Below are positions 16,754 through 24,975 of a stretch of 64,000 bases of DNA, one piece after another. Location of the stretch: the NCBI RefSeq assembly GCF_018619185.1, contig NZ_JAAXYC010000003.1:1-64000 (forward strand). Direction: 5' to 3'. The DNA is from Streptomyces sp. McG3. GTDB taxonomy: Bacteria; Actinomycetota; Actinomycetes; Streptomycetales; Streptomycetaceae. The translations under genes were made by a program, and so were the position numbers. Position 1 is the first letter of the stretch. Each line of letters starts with the position of its first letter. A model generated the notes under the pieces. It saw only the letters and a list, made by a program, of their open reading frames with translations, had not been told where the DNA came from and ran no database searches.

Positions 16754-18367
16754 TTACTTCCTCTTCGACCTGGACAGCGTGCGGCGCAGCCGTGCGCCCA
16801 CGCCGGACTTCGGTTCCCGCAGGGGGGCCGTCGTGATCACGAGCCGCCCCTTCGTGTTGGTGTTCGCCGCCACCCGGTGGGGGTCGGTGCTCCCCCACCG
16901 GCGCGCCAGCGGCATCGGCTGCCCCTCGGTGCGGATGGGAATCTCGTACGTCGAGCCCGCCACGTCCACGTAGAGGCGGGCGCCCCTCTTGGTGGGTGTG
17001 AGCGCCAGCGGGATACGGGCGGTCAGCAGGGTGCCGCCGTCCTTCGCCGCTTCGGCGGTGAGCGTGCCGCCGCGCTCCGGGCGCTGGGCGTCCGCGGGCA
17101 GCTTGCGCGCGCCGGGCTTGTCCGCGCTCTGCGGCATGGCGCCCTGGGCGAGGGCGACGACGGCCGATGAGGTGTCGCCGGTGATGCCGGCGCGCAGCCG
17201 TACGACGCAGGCGAAGTCCGTGCCCTCCTGCTCCCAGTCGGCCGACTCCAGTCGTGTGCCGGCGGAGAGGCGGCCGGCCACCGACTCGCCGAGCACCTCG
17301 TAGTACCGCTCGTCGAGGCCGACGGCCGCGTCGCGGAATCCGGGGTAGGAGGCGAAGGCCCGGTCGCCCTCCAGCAGGAAGGGCGGTGCTCCGTGCTCGG
17401 TCTCCTGCGCGATGGCGCGGGTGAGCTCGTCGACGGCGCCGCTCCGGGCGAGGCCGAAGCGCACCCGGCGCTTGACCCCGGTGCCGTCGCGCAGGCCGTC
17501 GGTGAAGTAGGCGTCCACCAGGGCGCCGACGCCTTCGCACACCTGGCGGCGGGTGCCGGCGTCGAGCGTGGGGAAGTCCTTCTGCAGGAGCTTGGTCAGC
17601 TCCCAGTCGAAATGCCGCTTGAACACGGCGTCACGCCGGGGGCCGGCGGGGATCAGGGCGGCCGTGTGCTCCATGATCCGCTGGACGCAGCGCAGCCGGG
17701 CCAGGTGGTTCGCCCGGTAGGTGATGTTGCTCGCGTCGCCGCGCTTGACCGCGTAGTAGCAGGTGTAGTCGGAGATCACGGAGATCTTCCGGGCCCGGAC
17801 ACACGCCTCGATGGTGAACGGCTGGTCGCTGCCGACCGGCATGTCCTCGGGGAAGCGGAGCCCGTGCTTCTCGACCAGTTCCCGGCGGAAGAGCTTGGTG
17901 TTGGCCAGGGTGTAGGGCAGCTCGGAGTCGTCGAGGGTGACGTCGCGGTTGCCCGTGTACAGCTTCTGGTGGACGTACCGCCCGTTCGTGCCGACCATCT
18001 TGCCGACGACCACGTCGGACTCGTTGGCGTCGGCGCAGGCGACCATCCGCTCCAGCGCCTCTTCGCCGAGGTGGTCGTCCGATCCGATGAAGTACACGAA
18101 GCGACCGGTCGCCAGGTCGAGGGCGCGGTTGCTCGGAGCGGCCGGGCCGCCCGAGTTGGGCTGGTGGACGACGGTGAAGACGTCCGGGTACCGCTGTGCG
18201 TAGCGGTCGAGTTCCTTGCCGCTGTCGTCGGTCGAACCGTCGTCGACCGCCACGACCTGGAGCCGCTCGTGACCGATGCTCTGGCCCACCAGCGAGTCGA
18301 GGCACTCGGTGAGGTAGGGCATCGTGTTGTAGACGGCCACGACCACGGTGACATCGGGTGTGGTCAC
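16754..18367 (-). CDS. Family 2 glycosyltransferase, TarP/TarS-like, with C-terminal beta-rich domain
   Basis: I start at GTG 18367, which overlaps the upstream stop (GTGA), giving 537 residues; the longer open frame runs through the neighbouring gene. The N-terminal GT-A domain has TVVVAVYNTMPYLTECLDSL, DDGSTDDS (42-49), NSGGPAAPSNRALDLATG and the metal-binding GSDDH (95-99), followed by NTKLFRRELV and VGSDQPFTIEAC. This order and spacing resemble the wall-teichoic-acid GlcNAc transferases TarP and TarS of Staphylococcus. Residues about 345-520 are strand-rich and could be a sugar-binding or trimerisation module, as in TarS. The tail is strongly basic (RRTLSRSKRK), suiting membrane association. 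It probably adds a side-chain or backbone sugar to the polymer. Confidence 0.8.
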   Translation of the reverse strand: MTTPDVTVVVAVYNTMPYLTECLDSLVGQSIGHERLQVVAVDDGSTDDSGKELDRYAQRYPDVFTVVHQPNSGGPAAPSNRALDLATGRFVYFIGSDDHLGEEALERMVACADANESDVVVGKMVGTNGRYVHQKLYTGNRDVTLDDSELPYTLANTKLFRRELVEKHGLRFPEDMPVGSDQPFTIEACVRARKISVISDYTCYYAVKRGDASNITYRANHLARLRCVQRIMEHTAALIPAGPRRDAVFKRHFDWELTKLLQKDFPTLDAGTRRQVCEGVGALVDAYFTDGLRDGTGVKRRVRFGLARSGAVDELTRAIAQETEHGAPPFLLEGDRAFASYPGFRDAAVGLDERYYEVLGESVAGRLSAGTRLESADWEQEGTDFACVVRLRAGITGDTSSAVVALAQGAMPQSADKPGARKLPADAQRPERGGTLTAEAAKDGGTLLTARIPLALTPTKRGARLYVDVAGSTYEIPIRTEGQPMPLARRWGSTDPHRVAANTNTKGRLVITTAPLREPKSGVGARLRRTLSRSKRK

Positions 18368-19383
18368 CTGCTGGGCTCCTGCTCCTGGTCCGCCGGGATC
18401 AGCACCGTGGTACCGCTGGTGGCGGATTCCAGCACGGAGGCGGCCACCTCGACCGTACGGAGCCCCTGGCGCAGGGTGCAGATGTCGGCCGGCTTGCCCT
18501 GGACGGCGTCGCGGAAGAGCTCGTGCTCGACGAGCAGCGGCTCGCGCTTGGGGATGGCGTAACGGATCATGTCGCCCTCGGAGACCCCGCGGAAGGCGCG
18601 CAGCGCCTCCCACTCGGTGGTGACGGCGGCGTTGGAGTGGAAGGTGAGGTCGGCGGTGAGGGTGTCGGCGATGAAGCAGCCGCGCTCGCCGGTGACCGAG
18701 GTGAAGCGTTCCTTGAGCGGGCTCAGCCAGTTGACCAGGTGGTTGACCATCGTGCCGTCGGACAGCTGGCCCACGGCGGAGACCATGTCCTCGTGCGGGC
18801 GCCCGGACTTGGAGACGGTGTGGGCGGCGATCGAGGTGTACGTCCGGCCGGTGACCCAGCCCGTGAGGTCGATGTCGTGGGTGGCCAGGTCCTTGACCAC
18901 GCCGACGTCGGCGATCCGGTGCGGGAACGGGCCCTGGCGGCGCGTGACCACCTGGTAGACGTCGCCCAGCTCGCCGGCCTCCAGGCGGGCGCGGAGCGAG
19001 AGGAGTGCGGGGTTGCAGCGCTCGATGTGGCCGACGCCGGCCACCAGGCCGCGCGACTCGAACGCGTCGACGAGGCGGCGGGCGCCCTCGACGGTGTCGG
19101 CGAGCGGCTTCTCGATCAGGGCGCTGACACCGGCGTCGGCGAGCTGGAGGCCGACCTCCTCGTGCAGCGCGGTCGGGCAGGCGACGACCGCGTAGTCGAT
19201 GCCGAGGGCGATGAGCTCCTCGACGGTGGCGAGGACGCGGGCGCCCTGGGCCCAGCCGTTCTTGTCGCCCATCGGGTCGACGACGCCGACCAGCTCGACG
19301 CCCTCCAGGCTCGCGAGGACGCGGGCGTGGTGGCGGCCCATGGAGCCGAGGCCGATGAGTCCGGCCTTCAGTACGGTGCTCAC
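18364..19383 (-). CDS. Gfo/Idh/MocA oxidoreductase, WbpB-like UDP-GlcNAcA 3-dehydrogenase
   Basis: The 339-residue protein starts at GTG 19383, overlapping the aminotransferase stop. It has the NAD(P) motif GLIGLGSMGRHHARVLAS and the family EKP triplet (ALIEKPLADT, about residue 88). The GFO_IDH_MocA C-terminal beta-sheet domain begins near GDVYQVVTRRQGPFP, and KDLATHDIDL carries the conserved His-Asp. Members oxidise sugar hydroxyls. Directly coupled to a DegT-type aminotransferase, it most likely makes the 3-keto intermediate that is transaminated next, as WbpB does with WbpE. Its substrate is inferred from that pairing and from the neighbouring 6-dehydrogenase. Confidence 0.85.
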   Translation of the reverse strand: MSTVLKAGLIGLGSMGRHHARVLASLEGVELVGVVDPMGDKNGWAQGARVLATVEELIALGIDYAVVACPTALHEEVGLQLADAGVSALIEKPLADTVEGARRLVDAFESRGLVAGVGHIERCNPALLSLRARLEAGELGDVYQVVTRRQGPFPHRIADVGVVKDLATHDIDLTGWVTGRTYTSIAAHTVSKSGRPHEDMVSAVGQLSDGTMVNHLVNWLSPLKERFTSVTGERGCFIADTLTADLTFHSNAAVTTEWEALRAFRGVSEGDMIRYAIPKREPLLVEHELFRDAVQGKPADICTLRQGLRTVEVAASVLESATSGTTVLIPADQEQEPSR

Positions 19384-20498
19384 AGGTTCTCCCCCAGGGA
19401 GTTCACCGCGGCGACGATCCGCTCCAGGTCGCCCGCGGTGAGCGAGGGGTGGACGGGCAGCGAGACGACCTCGGCGGCGGCCCGCTCGGTCTCGGGCAGG
19501 TCCCAGGTGCGGCCGGCCTTCTGGTCCGGCTCCCAGTAGGGCTTGAGCCGGTGGATCGGCGTCGGGTAGTAGACCGCGTTGCCGACGCCAGCCTCGGTGA
19601 GCTTCGCCATCGCGGCGTCCCGGTCACCGCTGATCCGCACGGTGTACTGGTGGTAGACGTGCCGGGCACCCTCGGCCACCGGCGGCGTGGTGACGGCCGG
19701 GGCGGTGATGTGGGCGTCGAGGTACGCGGCGTTGGCGCGGCGCTGGTCGGTCCATCCCTCCACCTTGCCGAGCTGTACGCGGCCGACGGCGGCGGACACG
19801 TCGGTCATCCGCATGTTGGCGCCGACGATCTCGTTGGCGTACCGCTGCTCCATGCCCTGGTTGCGCAGCAGGCGCAGGGTGCGGGCCAGTTCGGCGTCGG
19901 CCGTGGTGACCATGCCGCCCTCGAGGGAGTGCATGTTCTTGGTCGGGTAGAAGCTGAAGGTGCCGCCCGCGCCGAACGCTCCGACGGGGGTGCCGTTCAG
20001 GGCCGCGGCGTGGGCCTGGCAGGCGTCCTCGACGACGGCGAGCTGGTGCTTGTCGGCGATGGGCATGAGCTTGTCCATCGCGGCGGGGTGGCCGTAGAGG
20101 TGCACCGGCATGATCGCGGCGGTGCGGGGGGTGATCGCGGCTTCGACCGCCGCCGGGTCGAGGCCGAAGCTGCCCGGCTCGATGTCGGCGAACACCACGT
20201 CGGCGCCGACGAGGCGGACCGCGTTCGCGGAGGCGGCGAAGGAGAAGGAGGGGACGATCACCTCGTCGCCGGGGCCGATGCCCAGGGCCAGCAGCAGCAG
20301 GTGAAGGGCCGAGGTCCCCGAGTTGACGGCGACGCAGTGCCGGTCGTCGACCAGGCGGGAGAAGCCCTCCTCGAAGGCCGCGACCTCCGGGCCCTGCACG
20401 ACGCGACCGCTGCGCAGCACGCGTACGGCGGCCTCGATCTCGTCTTCCCCGATGACCGGGCGGGCAGCAGGAATCGGCTGCTCGTTGATGCTCGTCAT
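19380..20498 (-). CDS. DegT/DnrJ/EryC1/StrS sugar aminotransferase, WbpE-like
   Basis: The 372-residue PLP enzyme starts at ATG 20498 behind a near-perfect AAGGAGG. It shows the family hallmarks: NSGTSALHLLLLALGIGPGDEVIVPSFSF near residue 60, VVEDACQAHAAAL with the cofactor Asp, and the Schiff-base lysine in FSFYPTKNMHSLEGG. A C-terminal HVYHQYTVRI segment follows. It is first in the leftward operon and overlaps the WbpB-like gene, so it likely aminates the 3-keto sugar using glutamate. Together with the acetyltransferase at 7785 this yields a 3-acetamido group. Other sugar aminotransferases have the same motifs, so the position specificity is inferred. Confidence 0.87.
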   Translation of the reverse strand: MTSINEQPIPAARPVIGEDEIEAAVRVLRSGRVVQGPEVAAFEEGFSRLVDDRHCVAVNSGTSALHLLLLALGIGPGDEVIVPSFSFAASANAVRLVGADVVFADIEPGSFGLDPAAVEAAITPRTAAIMPVHLYGHPAAMDKLMPIADKHQLAVVEDACQAHAAALNGTPVGAFGAGGTFSFYPTKNMHSLEGGMVTTADAELARTLRLLRNQGMEQRYANEIVGANMRMTDVSAAVGRVQLGKVEGWTDQRRANAAYLDAHITAPAVTTPPVAEGARHVYHQYTVRISGDRDAAMAKLTEAGVGNAVYYPTPIHRLKPYWEPDQKAGRTWDLPETERAAAEVVSLPVHPSLTAGDLERIVAAVNSLGENL

Positions 20499-20768
20499 GA
20501 ACGTCCTCCTTGAACACCGCAAGAGCTCGTTACCAGGCAGAGCTCCGGGTGCGGGACGTCTTACCGAGGTCGCGCGTAACCCCACCGGCGCGATGCCGAC
20601 GCCCTGCCGAGGAATCCGGCCCGGTCGGTATCTTCGCCGGGCCTTGTCACCATCCGTAGTTTCCGTGAAGAACGCTCACACGCGTGGCAACCGCCGTCAC
20701 ATTATCAGGGATTTCTCGGCCCATTTCGGGCTCGTTAACCGGCCCCTGCATCAGTTCTGAAACAAAGC
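20499..20768. other. Leader and promoter region of the leftward polysaccharide operon
   Basis: Apart from the ribosome site of the aminotransferase (around 20503-20510), this stretch of 270 bp shows no gene on either strand. The part around 20640-20760 is less GC-rich and is the likeliest place for the operon promoter, but I could not fix -35/-10 hexamers. No riboswitch-like conserved core is recognisable. Confidence 0.5.
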
Positions 20769-20805
20769 AGGTGTCCCGCCCCGATGTACTCGGAGCGGGA
20801 CACCT
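20769..20805 (-). terminator. Terminator downstream of rne
   Basis: AGGTGTCCCGC (20769-20779) and GCGGGACACCT (20795-20805) form an 11-bp perfect stem with a 15-base loop, 40 bp after the stop codon of the RNase E/G gene. Confidence 0.75.
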
Positions 20806-20844
20806 TTAGATGAACAACCGGTTACGGATTCACCATCCGGCCGG

Positions 20845-23800
20845 CTACTCGCCCTCCACAGAAGGCGCGGAAGCCGTTACGGACGGCGACGACTGCTCAG
20901 CCGCGACGGTCTTCTTCGTCGTCTTCTTGGCTGCCGTCTTGGCCGTTGTCTTCTTGGCCGCCGTCTTCTTCGCGACGGTCTTCTTGGCGGCCGCCTTCTT
21001 CGCGGGCGCCTTCTTGGCCGCGGCCTTGCGGGCCGTCTTCTTCGCCGGGGCCGGTTCAGCGGATTCGGATTCGGATTCCGCCGTTCCGGATTCCGCCGCC
21101 CCCTCGGGGGCCCGGCCGTCGGATTCCGGTGCCTTCGCCTCGGGCGCCGGAGCGACCACGACGATCTCCGTGTCGTCCGAGCCGGTGGGCGAGCCCGCCG
21201 GTGCGGTGACCTTGCGGGTCGCCCGGCGCCGGGCGCGCGGCGGGGCGGCCACGGAGGTCTCGGCCTCGGGGGCCTTCTCCTCCGGAGCCTCGGGGGCCGG
21301 CGTCTCGACGGCGGGCGCCTCGACGACCGGGTCCTCGACCGCGACCGGGTCCGCGGCGGGCTCGGCCTGCCGGACCGGCTCCGCGGCCTCGGCCTGCTTC
21401 GGCGAACCCGCCGGGGCGGTCGCCTTACGGGTGGCCCGACGGCGCGGGCGCCCCTGTGGCGCGGCCTCGACCGGAGCCTCGGGGACCTCGGCGGTCTCCG
21501 GGGCCTCCACAGCAGCAGCCTCGGCGGGCGTGTCGCGAACCGGCTCGGGCCGGGCCTCGGCGACGGGTGCCTCGACCGCCGGGGCGGGCGCCTCGGCCCT
21601 CGGGGCGCCGGCCGGGGCCGACGCCTTGCGGGAGGCCCGACGGCGGCCACGGCCGCGCGTGGCGGCGGCCTCGGCCTCGGCGGGGCTGCTGTAGAACTCC
21701 TCGTCGGCGGTGGCCTCGGGCTCGACGGCCACCGGGGCGGCGACCTCCGCGGCCAGCTCGGCCTCGGTCTCGGCGGGCTCGGCCGCGTGCTCGTCGTGAC
21801 CGTGGTCGTGGTCGTGACCGTGCTCGTGGTCCTGGCCCGCGCCGCCGCGGCCGCGCTTCTTGGACTTCTTGCCGCCACCACCGCCGCCGACGGACGTCGG
21901 CTGCTCCATGTGGACGATGACGCCACGCCCGTTGCAGTGGACGCAGGTCTCGGAGAAGGACTCCAGCAGACCCTGGCCCACCCGCTTGCGGGTCATCTGG
22001 ACCAGGCCCAGCGAGGTGACCTCGGCGACCTGGTGCTTGGTGCGGTCACGGCCCAGGCACTCCAGGAGCCGCCGCAGCACCAGGTCCCGGTTGGACTCCA
22101 GCACCATGTCGATGAAGTCGACGACGACGATGCCGCCGAGGTCGCGCAGCCGCAGCTGGCGCACGATCTCCTCGGCCGCCTCCAGGTTGTTCCTGGTGAC
22201 GGTCTCCTCCAGGTTGCCGCCCTGGCCGGTGAACTTGCCGGTGTTGACGTCGACGACGATCATCGCCTCGGTCTTGTCGATCACCAGCGAACCGCCACTG
22301 GGCAGGTAGACCTTGCGGTCCAGCGCCTTCATCAGCTGCTCGTCGATGCGGTACGTCGCGAAGACGTCGACCTCGGACGTCCAGCGGGAGAGCCGCTCGG
22401 TGAGGTCGGGCGCGACGTGCGAGACGTAACCGTGGATGGTCTCCCACGCCTCGTCGCCGCTGACGATGACCTTGGAGAAGTCCTCGTTGAAGATGTCGCG
22501 GACGACCCGGACGGTCATGTCCGGCTCGCCGTAGAGCAGCGTCGGCGCGTTGGAGCCGCTGGTGCCCTTCGCCTTCTTCTGGATGTCCTCCCACTGCCCC
22601 TGGAGCCGCTCGACGTCACGGCGCAGTTCGTCCTCGCTCGCGCCCTCGGCGGCGGTGCGCACGATGACGCCCGCGTCCTCGGGGACGATCTTCTTGAGGA
22701 TGGTCTTGAGGCGGGAGCGCTCGGTGTCGGGCAGCTTGCGGCTGATCCCGGTCATCGAGCCCTCGGGCACGTAGACGAGGTAGCGGCCGGGCAGCGAGAC
22801 CTGGCTGGTCAGACGCGCGCCCTTGTGGCCGATCGGGTCCTTGGTCACCTGGACCAGGACCGACTGGCCGGACTTGAGCGCGGTCTCGATGCGGCGCGGC
22901 CCGTGGGCCATGCCGAGCGCCTCGAAGTTGACCTCACCGGCGTACAGGACGGCGTTGCGGCCCTTGCCGATGTCGACGAAGGCGGCCTCCATGGACGGCA
23001 GCACGTTCTGGACCTTGCCCAGGTAGACGTTGCCGACGTAGCTGGTGGCCTGCTCCTTGTTGACGTAGTGCTCGACGAGCACGTCGTCCTCGAGAACGCC
23101 GATCTGGGTGCGCTCGCCGCTCTGGCGGACGACCATCACGCGCTCGACGGCCTCGCGGCGGGCGAGGAACTCCGCCTCGGTGATGATCGGGACCCGGCGG
23201 CGGCCCTGCTCGCGGCCCTCGCGACGGCGCTGCTTCTTGGCCTCCATACGGGTCGAGCCCTTGATGGACTGAACCTCGTCGAAACCGGTGCCCGGCTCGC
23301 GCTCCTCCTTCTTGCGGGGCTCGCGGACCTTGACGACCGTACGCTCCGGGTCGTCGGTGGTGCCGTGCTCGGCCTCGCCGGCGGCATCACCGCTGCGGCG
23401 ACGGCGGCGACGGCGACGGCGGCTGCTGCTCGACCCGGAGGCCGAGGAGTCGTCGTCCTCGTCGTGCTCGTCGGCGGCGTCCGAGGCCTGGCCCCGGCCG
23501 CGGTCGTGCTCGTCCTCGGAGCGGGGCTCCTCGGCGCGGGACGGCGCGGGCGCGGCCTCATCGGCGGGCTGCTGCTCGTCGTCCGTGTCGTTGGCCTCGC
23601 CACGACGGCGGCGACGGCCGCCGCGACGGCGACGGCGCGAGGGGCGGTCGCCGTACTCGTCGGTGTCCTCGCCCTCGTGCTCGTCCGTCTCGGTCTCGGC
23701 CTCGGGGGCCTCGTCGGCGGGCGCTTCCACGGGAGCGGCGGGCTCGGCGGCCTGCTCGGTCGCGTCGGCCTCGCCACGGCGGCGGCGACGGCGGCGCGAG

Positions 23801-24906
23801 CCGCCCTGCGGCGCGGCCTCGGCGGGCGGAGCGCTCTGCTCGGCCTCGGCGGTCTGCTGCTCCTCGACCTCGTCGGCCTCGTCGGGCGCCGAGGGGGAAC
23901 CGGCCGCGGCAGCGGCGGCGGCCGCGGTCTCGGGGGTCTGGAACATCGGCTCGGCGAAGACCGGGGCCTGGAAGACGGCGACGGCGGGGCGCGTCGCGCG
24001 ACGGCCCTTGCGGGTCGGCTCGTCCGTCTTGGCGGTGAATTCGGGGCGACCGGCGGCGGCGGTGGCCCGGCGGCGCTGGCGTCCGCGCGGGGCGGCCTCC
24101 TCGACCTCCTCCACCTCGGCGGCGAGCTCCTCGGCGACGGCGGCGGGCAGGCTCTCGCCGGACTCGACGGCCTCCGCGGGCGTCTCGACGGGCTCGGCGG
24201 CCGACTGCGGCGTACCGGCGGGCGCGGACGCCTTGCGGGACGCGCGGCGGCGGGCGCGCGGGGCCGGGGTCTCCTCCACGGCCTCCGCCTCGGCCGCGGG
24301 GGCCTCGGCGGCGACGGGCGTCGGCTCGGTCACCGTCGCGGCGACGGGCGCGGCGGCTCCCGGCGTACCGGCCGGGGCCGAAGCACGGCGGCGGGTACGG
24401 CCGCGAGGGGCCTCGGCGGGCTCCGGCTCGACGACGGCAGCGGTGGCCTCGACCACGGCGGTGGGCTCGGCGGCGACGGCCGGCTCGACCACGACGGCGG
24501 CCTCGGCCGCTGCCGGGGCGCCCGCGGGGGCGGTGGCCTTGCGGGAGGCGCGACGGCGGCGGGGCGCCGGGGGCTCCTCGACGACCTCGACGACGGCCTC
24601 GGCCTCTTCCTCGGGCTCGGCCTCCTCGGCCGGGGTCTCGACGACCGGGGCCACGGTCTCGGCGGCCTCCGGAGCACCGGCCGGGGCGGTCGCCTTGCGG
24701 ACCGCGCGGCGGCGGGTGCGCGGCGCGGTCGTAGAGCGCCTCGCCCACCGGGTCCTGTGCGGCCAGGTCCTGTGCCCGGTAGGGGTCGTCCTCGTAGGCG
24801 TGCTGGAGGTACGGATCCGGCGGCACGGAGCCGTCCTGGCCCGCGTCCGGAGGAACAGGAGGCCCGCCCGGAGACGCTGCTCCGCCCGCGCCCTGCCCGC
24901 GGTCAC
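20845..24906 (-). CDS. rne: Ribonuclease E/G family endonuclease (Rne), native 5' end lost at a chimeric junction
   Basis: The frame is open from GTG 24906, but codons above about 24,725 are not rne. The rest encodes about 1290 residues. A long Ala/Glu/Pro region carries repeated RRRAxRKATAPAGAP-like motifs, then Arg-rich blocks (SRRRRRRR). The catalytic core follows: an S1 RNA-binding domain from YVGNVYLGKVQNVLP, metal ligands in DVNTGKFTG (near residue 885) and VVVDFIDM (near 930), and the zinc-link CVHC (near 988). The C-terminal tail has a His-rich stretch (HGHDHDHGHDEH), more repeats, and a Lys/Ala tail (AAKKAPAKKAAAKK). Such enzymes cut single-stranded RNA at AU-rich sites in mRNA decay and rRNA/tRNA maturation. 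The true start is absent from this window. Confidence 0.85.
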   Translation of the reverse strand: MTAGRARAEQRLRAGLLFLRTRARTAPCRRIRTSSTPTRTTPTGHRTWPHRTRWARRSTTAPRTRRRAVRKATAPAGAPEAAETVAPVVETPAEEAEPEEEAEAVVEVVEEPPAPRRRRASRKATAPAGAPAAAEAAVVVEPAVAAEPTAVVEATAAVVEPEPAEAPRGRTRRRASAPAGTPGAAAPVAATVTEPTPVAAEAPAAEAEAVEETPAPRARRRASRKASAPAGTPQSAAEPVETPAEAVESGESLPAAVAEELAAEVEEVEEAAPRGRQRRRATAAAGRPEFTAKTDEPTRKGRRATRPAVAVFQAPVFAEPMFQTPETAAAAAAAAGSPSAPDEADEVEEQQTAEAEQSAPPAEAAPQGGSRRRRRRRGEADATEQAAEPAAPVEAPADEAPEAETETDEHEGEDTDEYGDRPSRRRRRGGRRRRRGEANDTDDEQQPADEAAPAPSRAEEPRSEDEHDRGRGQASDAADEHDEDDDSSASGSSSSRRRRRRRRRSGDAAGEAEHGTTDDPERTVVKVREPRKKEEREPGTGFDEVQSIKGSTRMEAKKQRRREGREQGRRRVPIITEAEFLARREAVERVMVVRQSGERTQIGVLEDDVLVEHYVNKEQATSYVGNVYLGKVQNVLPSMEAAFVDIGKGRNAVLYAGEVNFEALGMAHGPRRIETALKSGQSVLVQVTKDPIGHKGARLTSQVSLPGRYLVYVPEGSMTGISRKLPDTERSRLKTILKKIVPEDAGVIVRTAAEGASEDELRRDVERLQGQWEDIQKKAKGTSGSNAPTLLYGEPDMTVRVVRDIFNEDFSKVIVSGDEAWETIHGYVSHVAPDLTERLSRWTSEVDVFATYRIDEQLMKALDRKVYLPSGGSLVIDKTEAMIVVDVNTGKFTGQGGNLEETVTRNNLEAAEEIVRQLRLRDLGGIVVVDFIDMVLESNRDLVLRRLLECLGRDRTKHQVAEVTSLGLVQMTRKRVGQGLLESFSETCVHCNGRGVIVHMEQPTSVGGGGGGKKSKKRGRGGAGQDHEHGHDHDHGHDEHAAEPAETEAELAAEVAAPVAVEPEATADEEFYSSPAEAEAAATRGRGRRRASRKASAPAGAPRAEAPAPAVEAPVAEARPEPVRDTPAEAAAVEAPETAEVPEAPVEAAPQGRPRRRATRKATAPAGSPKQAEAAEPVRQAEPAADPVAVEDPVVEAPAVETPAPEAPEEKAPEAETSVAAPPRARRRATRKVTAPAGSPTGSDDTEIVVVAPAPEAKAPESDGRAPEGAAESGTAESESESAEPAPAKKTARKAAAKKAPAKKAAAKKTVAKKTAAKKTTAKTAAKKTTKKTVAAEQSSPSVTASAPSVEGE

Positions 24907-24925
24907 CGTCGTACGGCGCGTTCAT
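24703..24925 (-). pseudogene. murJ: murJ 5' fragment (lipid II flippase N-terminus) fused out of frame to rne
   Basis: ATG 24925 follows GAGGTAGGGG and opens a frame (MNAPYDGDRGQGAGG ... DPYRAQDLAAQDPVGEALY) that matches my recollection of the cytoplasmic N-terminus of Streptomyces MurJ/MviN. Its position 50 bp after the DUF6049 gene is also where murJ sits in Streptomyces. After DRAAHPPP the frame runs into the complement of rne coding sequence in the wrong phase. No membrane segment of the flippase follows anywhere in the window, so only about 65 of several hundred codons remain. The switch lies between about 24,703 and 24,730, where CGCGCACCCGCCGCCG could belong to either gene. Confidence 0.75.
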
Positions 24926-24975
24926 CGAAACCCCTACCTCATCGTCCCCGGCCGACCGGCCACGACAGACATCGC

